A stretch of 64,000 nt of DNA from Maea johnstoni (GCA_963942565.1 OZ012700.1:4698195-4762194); one strand, 5' to 3'. Positions 23,300 through 36,453 are shown, counted from the first letter of the stretch. Notes: generated by a model from the sequence alone, not told the origin. A program made the numbers and translations.

Positions 23300-23329
23300 T
23301 CATAGGTGCTACTTAGGTGCTAAGCTCGT
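23153..23329 (+). repeat. 177-bp three-subunit unit, first of a pair
   Basis: M6 (GGTTGAGG) with CTTCGCTCGTATG tail, 42-bp M4 (CCCCCCGTT) and M5 with a long tract. The next unit has the same composition and length. Together they look like a local return to a three-monomer repeat. Confidence 0.82.
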
Positions 23330-23437
23330 ATATCCACCTACCTCAGTTTAGGCCGAGGTGCTTCGCTAGTATGTCCACCTACCCCCCGTTAAGGCCAAGG
23401 TGCTTCGCTCGTAGGTCAACCTACCCCAGTTTACTTT

Positions 23438-23476
<39 letters not shown>

Positions 23477-23506
23477 TCATAGGTGCTACTTAGGTGCTAA
23501 GCTCGT
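23330..23506 (+). repeat. 177-bp three-subunit unit, second of a pair
   Basis: Same layout as 23153-23329 but with GGCCGAGG and the tag CTTCGCTAGTATG. The same tagged unit recurs at 29066-29238 (173 bp), which marks the left edge of the large block copy. Confidence 0.82.
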
Positions 23507-23843
23507 ATATCCACCTACCTCAGTTTAGGTTGAGGTGCTTCGCTCCTATGTCCACCTACCCCCGTTAAGGCCAAGGTGCTTCACTCGTAGGTCAACCTAC
23601 CGCAGTTTACTTTCGTACTTACTTACTTAGGTGCTACTTAGGTGCTAAGCTCGTATATCCACCTACCCCAGTTAAGGCCCCGGTGCTAAGCTTGTATATT
23701 CACCTACCCCAGTTTAGGCCGAGGTGCTTCGCTCCTATGTCCACCTACCTCAGTTTAGGCCGAGGTGCTTCGCTCGTATGTCCACCTACCCCCGTTAAGG
23801 CCAAGGTGCTTCGCTCGTAGGTCAACCTACCCAAGTTTACTTT

Positions 23844-23879
<36 letters not shown>

Positions 23880-23882
<3 letters not shown>

Positions 23883-23925
23883 TCATAGGTGCTACTTAGG
23901 TGCTTCGCTCCTATGTCCACCTACC
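23880..23925 (+). other. Tract tail fused to an M2 tail
   Basis: After the long tract, TAGGTGCTACTTAGGTGC runs directly into TTCGCTCCTATG, so the usual CTAAGCTCGT tail and the following monomer are missing. AGGTGCT is the word shared by both tails, so the break most likely lies there. The corresponding place in the other P copy (near 29,500) is organised differently. Confidence 0.75.
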
Positions 23926-24250
23926 TCAGTTTAGGCCGAGGTGCTTCGCTCGTATGTCCACCTACCCCCGTTAAGGCCAAGGTGCTTCACTCGTAGGTCA
24001 ACCTACCCCAGTTTACTTACTTACTTACTTACTTAGGTGCTACTTAGGTGCTAAGCTCGTATATCCACCTACCCCAGTTAAGGCCCCGATGCTAAGCTCT
24101 TATATTCACCTACCCCAGTTTAGGCCGAGGTGCTTCGCTTCTATGTCCACCTACCTCAGTTTAAGCCGAGGTGCTTCGCTCGTATGTCCACCTACCCCCC
24201 GTTAAGGCCAAGGTGCTTCGCTCGTAGGTCAACCTACCCCAGTTTACTTT

Positions 24251-24293
<43 letters not shown>

Positions 24294-24660
24294 TCATAGG
24301 TGCTACTTAGGTGCTAAGCTCGTATATCCACCTACCTCAGTTTAGGTTGAGGTGCTTCGCTCCTATGTCCACCTACCCCCGTTAAGGCCAAGGTGCTTCA
24401 CTCGTAGGTCAACCTACCGCAGTTTACTTTCTTACTTACTTACTTAGGTGCTACTTAGGTGCTAAGCTCGTATATCCACCTACCCCAGTTAAGGCCCCGG
24501 TGCTAAGCTCGTATATTCACCTACCCCAGTTTAGGCCGAGGTGCTTCGCTCCTATGTCCACCTACCTCAGTTTAGGCCGAGGTGCTTCGCTCGTATGTCC
24601 ACCTACCCCCGTTAAGGCCAAGGTGCTTCGCTCGTAGGTCAACCTACCCCAGTTTACTTT

Positions 24661-24695
<35 letters not shown>

Positions 24696-25062
24696 TCATA
24701 GGTGCTACTTAGGTGCTAAGCTCGTATATCCACCTACCTCAGTTTAGGTTGAGGTGCTTCGCTCCTATGTCCACCTACCCCCGTTAAGGCCAAGGTGCTT
24801 CACTTGTAGGTCAACCTACCCCAGTTTACTTACATACTTACTTACTTAGGTGCTACTTAGGTGCTGAGCTTGTATATCCACCTACCCCAGTTGAGGCCCC
24901 GTTGCTAAGCTCGTATATTCACCTACCCCAGTTTAGGCCGAGGTGCTTCGCTCCTATGTCCACCTACCTCAGTTTAGGCCGAGGTGCTTCGCTCGTATGT
25001 CCACCTACCCCCGTTAAGGCCAAGGTGCTTCGCTCGTAGGTCAACCTACCCCAGTTTACTTT

Positions 25063-25101
<39 letters not shown>

Positions 25102-25468
25102 TCATAGGTGCTACTTAGGTGCTAAGCTCGTATATCCACCTACCTCAGTTTAGGTTGAGGTGCTTCGCTCCTATGTCCACATACCCCCGTTAAGGCCAAG
25201 GTGCTTCACTCGTAGGTCAACCTACCCCAGTTTACTTACATACTTACTTACTTAGGTGCTACTTAGGTGCTGAGCTTGTATATCCACCTACCCCAGTTGA
25301 GGCCCCGTTGCTAAGCTCGTATATTCACCTACCCCAGTTTAGGCCGAGGTGCTTCGCTCCTATGTCCACCTACCTCAGTTTAGGCAGAGGTGCTTCGCTC
25401 GTATGTCCACCTACCCCCGTTAAGGCCAAGGTGCTTCGCTCGTAGGTCAACCTACCCCAGTTTACTTT

Positions 25469-25499
<31 letters not shown>

Positions 25500-25718
25500 T
25501 CATAGGTGCCACTTAGGTGCTAAGCTCGTATATCCACCTACCCCAGTTAAGGCCCCGTTGCTAAGCTTGTATATTCACCTACCCCAGTTTAGGCCGAGGT
25601 GCTTCGCTCCTATGTCCACCTACCTCAGTTTAGGCCGAGGTGCTTCGCTCGTATGTCCACCTACCCCCGTTAAGGCCAAGGTGCTTCGCTCGTAGGTCAA
25701 CCTACCCCAGTTTACTTT

Positions 25719-25757
<39 letters not shown>

Positions 25758-26124
25758 TCATAGGTGCTACTTAGGTGCTAAGCTCGTATATCCACCTACC
25801 TCAGTTTAGGTTGAGGTGCTTCGCTCCTATGTCCACCTACCCCCGTTAAGGCCAAGGTGCTTCACTCGTAGGTCAACCTACCGCAGTTTGCTTTCTTACT
25901 TACTTACTTAGGTGCTACTTAGGTGCTAAGCTCGTATATCCACCTACCCCAGTTAAGGCCCCGGTGCTAAGCTTGTATATTCACCTACCCCAGTTTAGGC
26001 CGAGGTGCTTCGCTCCTATGTCCACCTACCTCAGTTTAGGCCGAGGTGCTTCGCTCGTATGTCCACCTACCCCCGTTAAGGCCAAGGTGCTTCGCTCGTA
26101 GGTCAACCTACCCCAGTTTACTTT

Positions 26125-26163
<39 letters not shown>

Positions 26164-26530
26164 TCATAGGTGCTACTTAGGTGCTAAGCTCGCATATCCA
26201 CCTACCTCAGTTTAGGCTGAGGTGCTTCGCTCCTATGTCCACCTACCCCCGTTAAGGCCAAGGTGCTTCACTCGTAGGTCAACCTACCCCAGTTTACTTA
26301 CATACTTACTTACTTAGGTGCTACTTAGGTGCTGAGCTCGTATATCCACCTACCCCAGTTGAGGCCCCGTTGCTAAGCTCGTATATTCACCTACCCCAGT
26401 TTAGGCCGAGGTGCTTCGCTCCTATGTCCACCTACCTCAGTTTAGGCCGAGGTGCTTCGCTCGTATGTCCACCTACCCCCGTTAAGGCCAAGGTGCTTCG
26501 CTCGTAGGTCAACCTACCCCAGTTTACTTT

Positions 26531-26569
<39 letters not shown>

Positions 26570-26936
26570 TCATAGGTGCTACTTAGGTGCTAAGCTCGCA
26601 TATCCACCTACCTCAGTTTAGGCTGAGGTGCTTCGCTCCTATGTCCACCTACCCCAGTTAAGGCCAAGGTGCTTCACTCGTAGGTCAACCTACCCCAGTT
26701 TCCTTACATACTTACTTACTTAGGTGCTACTTAGGTGCTGAGCTCGTATATCCACCTACCCCAGTTGAGGCCCCGTTGCTAAGCTCGTATATTCACCTAC
26801 CCCAGTTTAGGCCGAGGTGCTTCGCTCCTATGTCCACCTACCTCAGTTTAGGCCTAGGTGCTTCACTCGTATGTCCACCTACCCCCGTTAAGGCCAAGGT
26901 GCTTCGCTCGTAGGTCAACCTACCCCAGTTTACTTT

Positions 26937-26979
<43 letters not shown>

Positions 26980-27170
26980 TCATAGGTGCTACTTAGGTGC
27001 TAAGCTCGTATATCCACCTACCTCAGTGTGGGTTGAGGTGCTTCGCTCCTATGTCCACCTACCCCCGCTAAGGCCAAGGTGCTTCACTCGTAGGTCAACC
27101 TACCCCAGTTTACTTACTTACTTACTTACTTAGGTGCTACTTAGGTGCTAAGCTCGTATATCCACCTACC

Positions 27171-27535
27171 CAATTTATGGCCCCGATGCTAAGCTCGTAT
27201 ATTCACCTACCCCAGTTTAGGCCGAGGTGCTTCGCTCCTATGTCCACATACCTCAGTTTAGGCCGAGGTGCTTCGCTCGTAGGTCAACCTACCGCAGTTT
27301 ACTTTCTTACTTACTTACTTAGGTGCTACTTAGGTGCTAAGCTCGTATATCCACCTACCCCAGTTAAGGCCCCGGTGCTAAGCTCGTATATTCACCTACC
27401 CCAGTTTAGGCCGAGGTGCTTCGCTCCTATGTCCACCTACCTCAGTTTAGGCCGAGGTGCTTCGCTCGTATGTCCACCTACCCCCGTTAAGGCCAAGGTG
27501 CTTCGCTCGTAGGTCAACCTAACCCAGTTTACTTT

Positions 27536-27566
<31 letters not shown>

Positions 27567-27933
27567 TCATAGGTGCTACTTAGGTGCTAAGCTCGTATAT
27601 CCACCTACCTCAGTTTAGGTTGAGGTGCTTCGCTCCTATGTCCACCTACCCCCGTTAAGGCCAAGGTGCTTCACTCGTAGGTCAACCTACCCCAGTTTAC
27701 TTACATACTTACTTACTTAGGTGCTACTTAGGTGCTGAGCTTGTATATCCACCTACCCCAGTTGAGGCCCCGTTGCTAAGCTCGTATATTCACCTACCCC
27801 AGTTTAGGCTGAGGTGCTTCGCTCCTATGTCCACCTACCTCAGTTTAGGCCGAGGTGCTTCGCTCGTATGTCCACCTACCCCCGTTAAGGCCAAGGTGCT
27901 TCGCTCGTAGGTCAACCTACCCCAGTTTACTTT

Positions 27934-27964
<31 letters not shown>

Positions 27965-28590
27965 TCATAGGTGCCACTTAGGTGCTAAGCTCGTATATCC
28001 ACCTACCCCAGTTAAGGCCCCGGTGCTAAGCTTGTATATTCACCTACCCCAGTTTAGGCCGAGGTGCTTCGCTCCTATGTCCACCTACCTCAGTTAAGGC
28101 CGAGGTGCTTCGCTCGTATGTCCACCTACCCCCCGTTAAGGCCAAGGTGCTTCACTCGTAGGTCAACCTACCCCAGTTTACTTTCTTACTCACTTACTTA
28201 CTTACTTACTTACTTATTTACTTTCATAGGTGCTACTTAGGTGCTAAGCTCGTATATCCACCTACCTCAGTTTAGGTTGAGGTGCTTCGCTCCTATGTCC
28301 ACCTACCCCCGTTAAGGCCAAGGTGCTTCACTCGTAGGTCAACCTACCGCAGTTTGCTTTCTTACTTACTTACTTAGGTGCTACTTAGGTGCTAAGCTCG
28401 TATATCCACCTACCCCAGTTGAGGCCCCGTTGCTAAGCTCGTATATTCACCTACCCCAGTTTAGGCCGAGGTGCTTCGCTCCTATGTCCACCTACCTCAG
28501 TTTAGGCCGAGGTGCTTCGCTTGTATGTCCACCTACCCCCGTTAAGGCCAAGGTGCTTCGCTCGTAGGTCAACCTACCCCAGTTTACTTT

Positions 28591-28629
<39 letters not shown>

Positions 28630-28996
28630 TCATAGGTGCTACTTAGGTGCTAAGCTCGCATATCCACCTACCTCAGTTTAGGCTGAGGTGCTTCGCTCCT
28701 ATGTCCACCTACCCCCGTTAAGGCCAAGGTGCTTCACTCGTAGGTCAACCTACCCCAGTTTCCTTACATACTTACTTACTTAGGTGCTACTTAGGTGCTG
28801 AGCTCGTATATCCACCTACCCCAGTTGAGGCCCCGTTGCTAAGCTCGTATATTCACCTACCCCAGTTTAGGCCGAGGTGCTTCGCTCCTATGTCCACCTA
28901 CCTCAGTTTAGGCCGAGGTGCTTCGCTCGTATGTCCACCTACCCCCGTTAAGGCCAAGGTGCTTCGCTCGTAGGTCAACCTACCCCAGTTTACTTT

Positions 28997-29035
<39 letters not shown>

Positions 29036-29065
29036 TCATAGGTGCTACTTAGGTGCTAAGCTCGT
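27171..29065 (+). repeat. Block Q, left copy, with a 238-bp internal loss
   Basis: Starts with M1 CAATTTATGGCCCCGATG and matches the block that starts near 34,338. The offset is 7,180 at the CAATTTATGG tag and 7,418 downstream, so this copy lacks 238 bp. The loss is visible near 27,275, where M3 runs directly into AGGTCAACCTACCGCAG (M8), skipping M4 to M7. Confidence 0.8.
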
Positions 29066-29173
29066 ATATCCACCTACCTCAGTTTAGGCCGAGGTGCTTC
29101 GCTAGTATGTCCACCTACCCCCCGTTAAGGCCAAGGTGCTTCGCTCGTAGGTCAACCTACCCCAGTTTACTTT

Positions 29174-29208
<35 letters not shown>

Positions 29209-29806
29209 TCATAGGTGCTACTTAGGTGCTAAGCTCGCATATCCACCTACCTCAGTTTAGGTTGAGGTGCTTCGCTCCTATGTCCACCTACCCCCGTTAA
29301 GGCCAAGGTGCTTCACTCGTAGGTCAACCTACCGCAGTTTACTTTCGTACTTACTTACTTAGGTGCTACTTAGGTGCTAAGCTCGTATATCCACCTACCC
29401 CAGTTAAGGCCCCGGTGCTAAGCTTGTATATTCACCTACCCCAGTTTAGGCTGAGGTGCTTCGCTCCTATGTCCACCTACCTCAGTTTAGGCCGAGGTGC
29501 TTCGCTCGTATGTCCACCTACCCCCGTTAAGGCCAAGGTGCTTCACTCGTAGGTCAACCTACCCCAGTTTACTTACTTACTTACTTACTTAGGTGCTACT
29601 TAGGTGCTAAGCTCGTATATCCACCTACCCCAGTTAAGGCCCCGATGCTAAGCTCTTATATTCACCTACCCCAGTTTAGGCCGAGGTGCTTCGCTTCTAT
29701 GTCCACCTACCTCAGTTTAAGCCGAGGTGCTTCGCTCGTATGTCCACCTACCCCCCGTTAAGGCCAAGGTGCTTCGCTCGTAGGTCAACCTACCCCAGTT
29801 TACTTT

Positions 29807-29849
<43 letters not shown>

Positions 29850-30216
29850 TCATAGGTGCTACTTAGGTGCTAAGCTCGTATATCCACCTACCTCAGTTTA
29901 GGTTGAGGTGCTTCGCTCCTATGTCCACCTACCCCCGTTAAGGCCAAGGTGCTTCACTCGTAGGTCAACCTACCGCAGTTTACTTTCTTACTTACTTACT
30001 TAGGTGCTACTTAGGTGCTAAGCTCGTATATCCACCTACCCCAGTTAAGGCCCCGGTGCTAAGCTCGTATATTCACCTACCCCAGTTTAGGCCGAGGTGC
30101 TTCGCTCCTATGTCCACCTACCTCAGTTTAGGCCGAGGTGCTTCGCTCGTATGTCCACCTACCCCCGTTAAGGCCAAGGTGCTTCGCTCGTAGGTCAAGC
30201 TACCCCAGTTTACTTT

Positions 30217-30251
<35 letters not shown>

Positions 30252-30618
30252 TCATAGGTGCTACTTAGGTGCTAAGCTCGTATATCCACCTACCTCAGTT
30301 TAGGTTGAGGTGCTTCGCTCCTATGTCCACCTACCCCCGTTAAGGCCAAGGTGCTTCACTCGTAGGTCAACCTACCCCAGTTTACTTACATACTTACTTA
30401 CTTAGGTGCTACTTAGGTGCTGAGCTTGTATATCCACCTACCCCAGTTGAGGCCCCGTTGCTAAGCTCGTATATTCACCTACCCCAGTTTAGGCCGAGGT
30501 GCTTCGCTCCTATGTCCACCTACCTCAGTTTAGGCCGAGGTGCTTCGCTCGTATGTCCACCTACCCCCGTTAAGGCCAAGGTGCTTCGCTCGTAGGTCAA
30601 CCTACCCCAGTTTACTTT

Positions 30619-30657
<39 letters not shown>

Positions 30658-31024
30658 TCATAGGTGCTACTTAGGTGCTAAGCTCGTATATCCACCTACC
30701 TCAGTTTAGGTTGAGGTGCTTCGCTCCTATGTCCACATACCCCCGTTAAGGCCAAGGTGCTTCACTCGTAGGTCAACCTACCCCAGTTTACTTACATACT
30801 TACTTACTTAGGTGCTACTTAGGTGCTGAGCTTGTATATCCACCTACCCCAGTTGAGGCCCCGTTGCTAAGCTCGTATATTCACCTACCCCAGTTTAGGC
30901 CGAGGTGCTTCGCTCCTATGTCCACCTACCTCAGTTTAGGCCGAGGTGCTTCGCTCGTATGTCCACCTACCCCCGTTAAGGCCAAGGTGCTTCGCTCGTA
31001 GGTCAACCTACCCCAGTTTACTTT

Positions 31025-31055
<31 letters not shown>

Positions 31056-31274
31056 TCATAGGTGCCACTTAGGTGCTAAGCTCGTATATCCACCTACCCC
31101 AGTTAAGGCCCCGTTGCTAAGCTTGTATATTCACCTACCCCAGTTTAGGCCGAGGTGCTTCGCTCCTATGTCCACCTACCTCAGTTTAGGCCGAGGTGCT
31201 TCGCTCGTATGTCCACCTACCCCCGTTAAGGCCAAGGTGCTTCGCTCGTAGGTCAACCTACCCCAGTTTACTTT

Positions 31275-31313
<39 letters not shown>

Positions 31314-31680
31314 TCATAGGTGCTACTTAGGTGCTAAGCTCGTATATCCACCTACCTCAGTTTAGGTTGAGGTGCTTCGCTCCTATGTCCACCTACCCCC
31401 GTTAAGGCCAAGGTGCTTCACTCGTAGGTCAACCTACCGCAGTTTGCTTTCTTACTTACTTACTTAGGTGCTACTTAGGTGCTAAGCTCGTATATCCACC
31501 TACCCCAGTTAAGGCCCCGGTGCTAAGCTTGTATATTCACCTACCCCAGTTTAGGCCGAGGTGCTTCGCTCCTATGTCCACCTACCTCAGTTTAGGCCGA
31601 GGTGCTTCGCTCGTATGTCCACCTACCCCCGTTAAGGCCAAGGTGCTTCGCTCGTAGGTCAACCTACCCCAGTTTACTTT

Positions 31681-31719
<39 letters not shown>

Positions 31720-32086
31720 TCATAGGTGCTACTTAGGTGCTAAGCTCGCATATCCACCTACCTCAGTTTAGGCTGAGGTGCTTCGCTCCTATGTCCACCT
31801 ACCCCCGTTAAGGCCAAGGTGCTTCACTCGTAGGTCAACCTACCCCAGTTTACTTACATACTTACTTACTTAGGTGCTACTTAGGTGCTGAGCTCGTATA
31901 TCCACCTACCCCAGTTGAGGCCCCGTTGCTAAGCTCGTATATTCACCTACCCCAGTTTAGGCCGAGGTGCTTCGCTCCTATGTCCACCTACCTCAGTTTA
32001 GGCCGAGGTGCTTCGCTCGTATGTCCACCTACCCCCGTTAAGGCCAAGGTGCTTCGCTCGTAGGTCAACCTACCCCAGTTTACTTT

Positions 32087-32125
<39 letters not shown>

Positions 32126-32492
32126 TCATAGGTGCTACTTAGGTGCTAAGCTCGCATATCCACCTACCTCAGTTTAGGCTGAGGTGCTTCGCTCCTATGT
32201 CCACCTACCCCCGTTAAGGCCAAGGTGCTTCACTCGTAGGTCAACCTACCCCAGTTTCCTTACATACTTACTTACTTAGGTGCTACTTAGGTGCTGAGCT
32301 CGTATATCCACCTACCCCAGTTGAGGCCCCGTTGCTAAGCTCGTATATTCACCTACCCCAGTTTAGGCCGAGGTGCTTCGCTCCTATGTCCACCTACCTC
32401 AGTTTAGGCCGAGGTGCTTCGCTCGTATGTCCACCTACCCCCGTTAAGGCCAAGGTGCTTCGCTCGTAGGTCAACCTACCCCAGTTTACTTT

Positions 32493-32531
<39 letters not shown>

Positions 32532-32709
32532 TCATAGGTGCTACTTAGGTGCTAAGCTCGTATATCCACCTACCTCAGTGTGGGATGAGGTGCTTCGCTC
32601 CTATGTCCACCTACCCCCGTTAAGGCCAAGGTGCTTCACTCGTAGGTCAACCTACCCCAGTTTACTTACTTACTTACTTACTTAGGTGCTACTTAGGTGC
32701 TAAGCTCGT
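29066..32709 (+). repeat. Large block P, right copy
   Basis: Copy of 23330-27170. At its right end M6 reads GTGTGGGATGAGG (near 32,578), where the related copies at 27,025, 34,205, 36,905 and 38,131 read GTGTGGGTTGAGG. Its last 1,624 bp are themselves duplicated in tandem. Confidence 0.82.
31086..32709 (+). repeat. 1.63-kb tandem duplication, first copy (1,624 bp)
   Basis: Starts at M1 CAGTTAAGGCCCCGTTGC followed by CTAAGCTTGTATATTC. It runs through a CCGCAGTTTGC tract, a CATAC tract, a TTTCCTTACATAC tract and the GTGTGGG M6. The same four landmarks follow in the next 1,628 bp. Confidence 0.87.
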
Positions 32710-32898
32710 ATATCCACCTACCCCAGTTAAGGCCCCGTTGCTAAGCTTGTATATTCACCTACCCCAGTTTAGGCCGAGGTGCTTCGCTCCTATGTCCACC
32801 TACCTCAGTTTAGGCCGAGGTGCTTCGCTCGTATGTCCACCTACCCCCGTTAAGGCCAAGGTGCTTCGCTCGTAGGTCAACCTACCCCAGTTTACTTT

Positions 32899-32937
<39 letters not shown>

Positions 32938-33304
32938 TCATAGGTGCTACTTAGGTGCTAAGCTCGTATATCCACCTACCTCAGTTTAGGTTGAGGTGCT
33001 TCGCTCCTATGTCCACCTACCCCCGTTAAGGCCAAGGTGCTTCACTCGTAGGTCAACCTACCGCAGTTTGCTTTCTTACTTACTTACTTAGGTGCTACTT
33101 AGGTGCTAAGCTCGTATATCCACCTACCCCAGTTAAGGCCCCGGTGCTAAGCTTGTATATTCACCTACCCCAGTTTAGGCCGAGGTGCTTCGCTCCTATG
33201 TCCACCTACCTCAGTTTAGGCCGAGGTGCTTCGCTCGTATGTCCACCTACCCCCGTTAAGGCCAAGGTGCTTCGCTCGTAGGTCAACCTACCCCAGTTTA
33301 CTTT

Positions 33305-33343
<39 letters not shown>

Positions 33344-33710
33344 TCATAGGTGCTACTTAGGTGCTAAGCTCGCATATCCACCTACCTCAGTTTAGGCTGA
33401 GGTGCTTCGCTCCTATGTCCACCTACCCCCGTTAAGGCCAAGGTGCTTCACTCGTAGGTCAACCTACCCCAGTTTACTTACATACTTACTTACTTAGGTG
33501 CTACTTAGGTGCTGAGCTCGTATATCCACCTACCCCAGTTGAGGCCCCGTTGCTAAGCTCGTATATTCACCTACCCCAGTTTAGGCCGAGGTGCTTCGCT
33601 CCTATGTCCACCTACCTCAGTTTAGGCCGAGGTGCTTCGCTCGTATGTCCACCTACCCCCGTTAAGGCCAAGGTGCTTCGCTCGTAGGTCAACCTACCCC
33701 AGTTTACTTT

Positions 33711-33753
<43 letters not shown>

Positions 33754-34120
33754 TCATAGGTGCTACTTAGGTGCTAAGCTCGCATATCCACCTACCTCAG
33801 TTTAGGCTGAGGTGCTTCGCTCCTATGTCCACCTACCCCCGTTAAGGCCAAGGTGCTTCACTCGTAGGTCAACCTACCCCAGTTTCCTTACATACTTACT
33901 TACTTAGGTGCTACTTAGGTGCTGAGCTCGTATATCCACCTACCCCAGTTGAGGCCCCGTTGCTAAGCTCGTATATTCACCTACCCCAGTTTAGGTCGAG
34001 GTGCTTCGCTCCTATGTCCACCTACCTCAGTTTAGGCCGAGGTGCTTCGCTCGTATGTCCACCTACCCCCGTTAAGGCCAAGGTGCTTCGCTCGTAGGTC
34101 AACCTACCCCAGTTTACTTT

Positions 34121-34159
<39 letters not shown>

Positions 34160-34337
34160 TCATAGGTGCTACTTAGGTGCTAAGCTCGTATATCCACCTA
34201 CCTCAGTGTGGGTTGAGGTGCTTCGCTCCTATGTCCACCTACCCCCGTTAAGGCCAAGGTGCTTCACTCGTAGGTCAACCTACCCCAGTTTACTTACTTA
34301 CTTACTTACTTAGGTGCTACTTAGGTGCTAAGCTCGT
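32710..34337 (+). repeat. 1.63-kb tandem duplication, second copy (1,628 bp)
   Basis: Landmarks of the previous 1,624 bp recur in order. The 4-bp length difference equals one TTAC unit. The left P-Q pair (23.3-29.1 kb) has only one copy of this segment, so the duplication postdates the P-Q duplication. Confidence 0.87.
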
Positions 34338-34527
34338 ATATCCACCTACCCAATTTATGGCCCCGATGCTAAGCTCGTATATTCACCTACCCCAGTTTAG
34401 GCCGAGGTGCTTCGCTCCTATGTCCACCTACCTCAGTTTAGGCCGAGGTGCTTCGCTCGTATGTCCACCTACCCCCCGTTAAGGCCAAGGTGCTTCGCTC
34501 GTAGGTCAACCTACCCCAGTTTACTTT

Positions 34528-34566
<39 letters not shown>

Positions 34567-34933
34567 TCATAGGTGCTACTTAGGTGCTAAGCTCGTATAT
34601 CCACCTACCTCAGTTTAGGTTGAGGTGCTTCGCTCCTATGTCCACCTACCCCCGTTAAGGCCAAGGTGCTTCACTCGTAGGTCAACCTACCGCAGTTTAC
34701 TTTCTTACTTACTTACTTAGGTGCTACTTAGGTGCTAAGCTCGTATATCCACCTACCCCAGTTAAGGCCCCGGTGCAAAGCTCGTATATTCACCTACCCC
34801 AGTTTAGGCCGAGGTGCTTCGCTCCTATGTCCACCTACCTCAGTTTAGGCCGAGGTGCTTCGCTCGTATGTCCACCTACCCCCGTTAAGGCCAAGGTGCT
34901 TCGCTCGTAGGTCAACCTAACCCAGTTTACTTT

Positions 34934-34984
<51 letters not shown>

Positions 34985-35351
34985 TCATAGGTGCTACTTA
35001 GGTGCTAAGCTCGTATATCCACCTACCTAAGTTTACGTTGAGGTGCTTCGCTCCTATGTCCACCTACCCCCGTTAAGGCCAAGGTGCTTCACTCGTAGGT
35101 CAACCTACCCCAGTTTACTTACATACTTACTTACTTAGGTGCTACTTAGGTGCTGAGCTTGTATATCCACCTACCCCAGTTGAGGCCCCGTTGCTAAGCT
35201 CGTATATTCACCTACCCCAGTTTAGGCCGAGGTGCTTCGCTCCTATGTCCACCTACCTCAGTTTAGGCCGAGGTGCTTCGCTCGTATGTCCACCTACCCC
35301 CGTTAAGGCCAAGGTGCTTCGCTCGTAGGTCAACCTACCCCAGTTTACTTT

Positions 35352-35382
<31 letters not shown>

Positions 35383-36008
35383 TCATAGGTGCCACTTAGG
35401 TGCTAAGCTCGTATATCCACCTACCCCAGTTAAGGCCCCGGTGCTAAGCTTGTATATTCACCTACCCCAGTTTAGGCCGAGGTGCTTCGCTCCTATGTCC
35501 ACCTACCTCAGTTTAGGCCGAGGTGCTTCGCTCGTATGTCCACCTACCCCCCGTTAAGGCCAAGGTGCTTCACTCGTAGGTCAACCTACCCCAGTTTACT
35601 TTCTTACTCACTTACTTACTTACTTACTTACTTATTTACTTTCATAGGTGCTACTTAGGTGCTAAGCTCGTATATCCACCTACCTCAGTTTAGGTTGAGG
35701 TGCTTCGCTCCTATGTCCACCTACCCCCGTTAAGGCCAAGGTGCTTCACTCGTAGGTCAACCTACCGCAGTTTGCTTTCTTACTTACTTACTTAGGTGCT
35801 ACTTAGGTGCTAAGCTCGTATATCCACCTACCCCAGTTAAGGCCCCGGTGCTAAGCTTGTATATTCACCTACCCCAGTTTAGGCCGAGGTGCTTCGCTCC
35901 TATGTCCACCTACCTCAGTTTAGGCCGAGGTGCTTCGCTCGTATGTCCACCTACCCCCGTTAAGGCCAAGGTGCTTCGCTCGTAGGTCAACCTACCCCAG
36001 TTTACTTT

Positions 36009-36047
<39 letters not shown>

Positions 36048-36225
36048 TCATAGGTGCTACTTAGGTGCTAAGCTCGCATATCCACCTACCTCAGTTTAGG
36101 CTGAGGTGCTTCGCTCCTATGTCCACCTACCCCCGTTAAGGCCAAGGTGCTTCACTCGTAGGTCAACCTACCCCAGTTTACTTACATACTTACTTACTTA
36201 GGTGCTACTTAGGTGCTGAGCTCGT
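34338..36225 (+). repeat. Block Q, right copy (left part)
   Basis: Begins with CAATTTATGG like 27171 on and keeps the HOR that the left copy has lost. It includes a 12-unit TTAC tract at about 34,935-34,982, M6 CCTAAGTTTACG near 35,030, the GTGCCACTTAGG junction near 35,391, CTTATTTAC in a long tract and a CCGCAGTTTGC tract near 35,766. Confidence 0.8.
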
Positions 36226-36414
36226 ATATCCACCTACCCCAGTTGAGGCCCCGTTGCTAAGCTCGTATATTCACCTACCCCAGTTTAGGCCGAGGTGCTT
36301 CGCTCCTATGTCCACCTACCTCAGTTTAGGCCGAGGTGCTTCGCTCGTATGTCCACCTACCCCCGTTAAGGCCAAGGTGCTTCGCTCGTAGGTCAACCTA
36401 CCCCAGTTTACTTT

Positions 36415-36453
<39 letters not shown>

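Larger units (their letters stand above)
18876..23329 (+). repeat. Irregular stretch of mixed HORs
   Basis: HOR order is least regular here. M1 versions CCCCGG, CCCTGG and TTGAGGCCCCGTTG alternate, CCGCAG tracts are common, and the TTTCCTTACATAC short tract first appears near 22,041. It contains the substitution cluster at 19561-19579, the extra monomer at 19743-19783 and the shortened units at 21375 and 23153. I could not match it as a whole to another part of the window. Confidence 0.75.
23330..27170 (+). repeat. Large block P, left copy
   Basis: About 3.8 kb whose tags recur in order at 29066-32709: CTAGTATG, TTTCGTACTT short tract, CTCTTATATTC with GCTTCTATG, CATAC tracts with GCTGAGCTTG, GTGCCACTTAGG, CCGCAGTTTGC and GTGTGGG. 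The offset is 5,736 at the left edge and 5,556 from 24,130 on. The 180-bp difference comes from an extra stretch holding a long tract near 23,850-23,910 in this copy. Confidence 0.82.
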
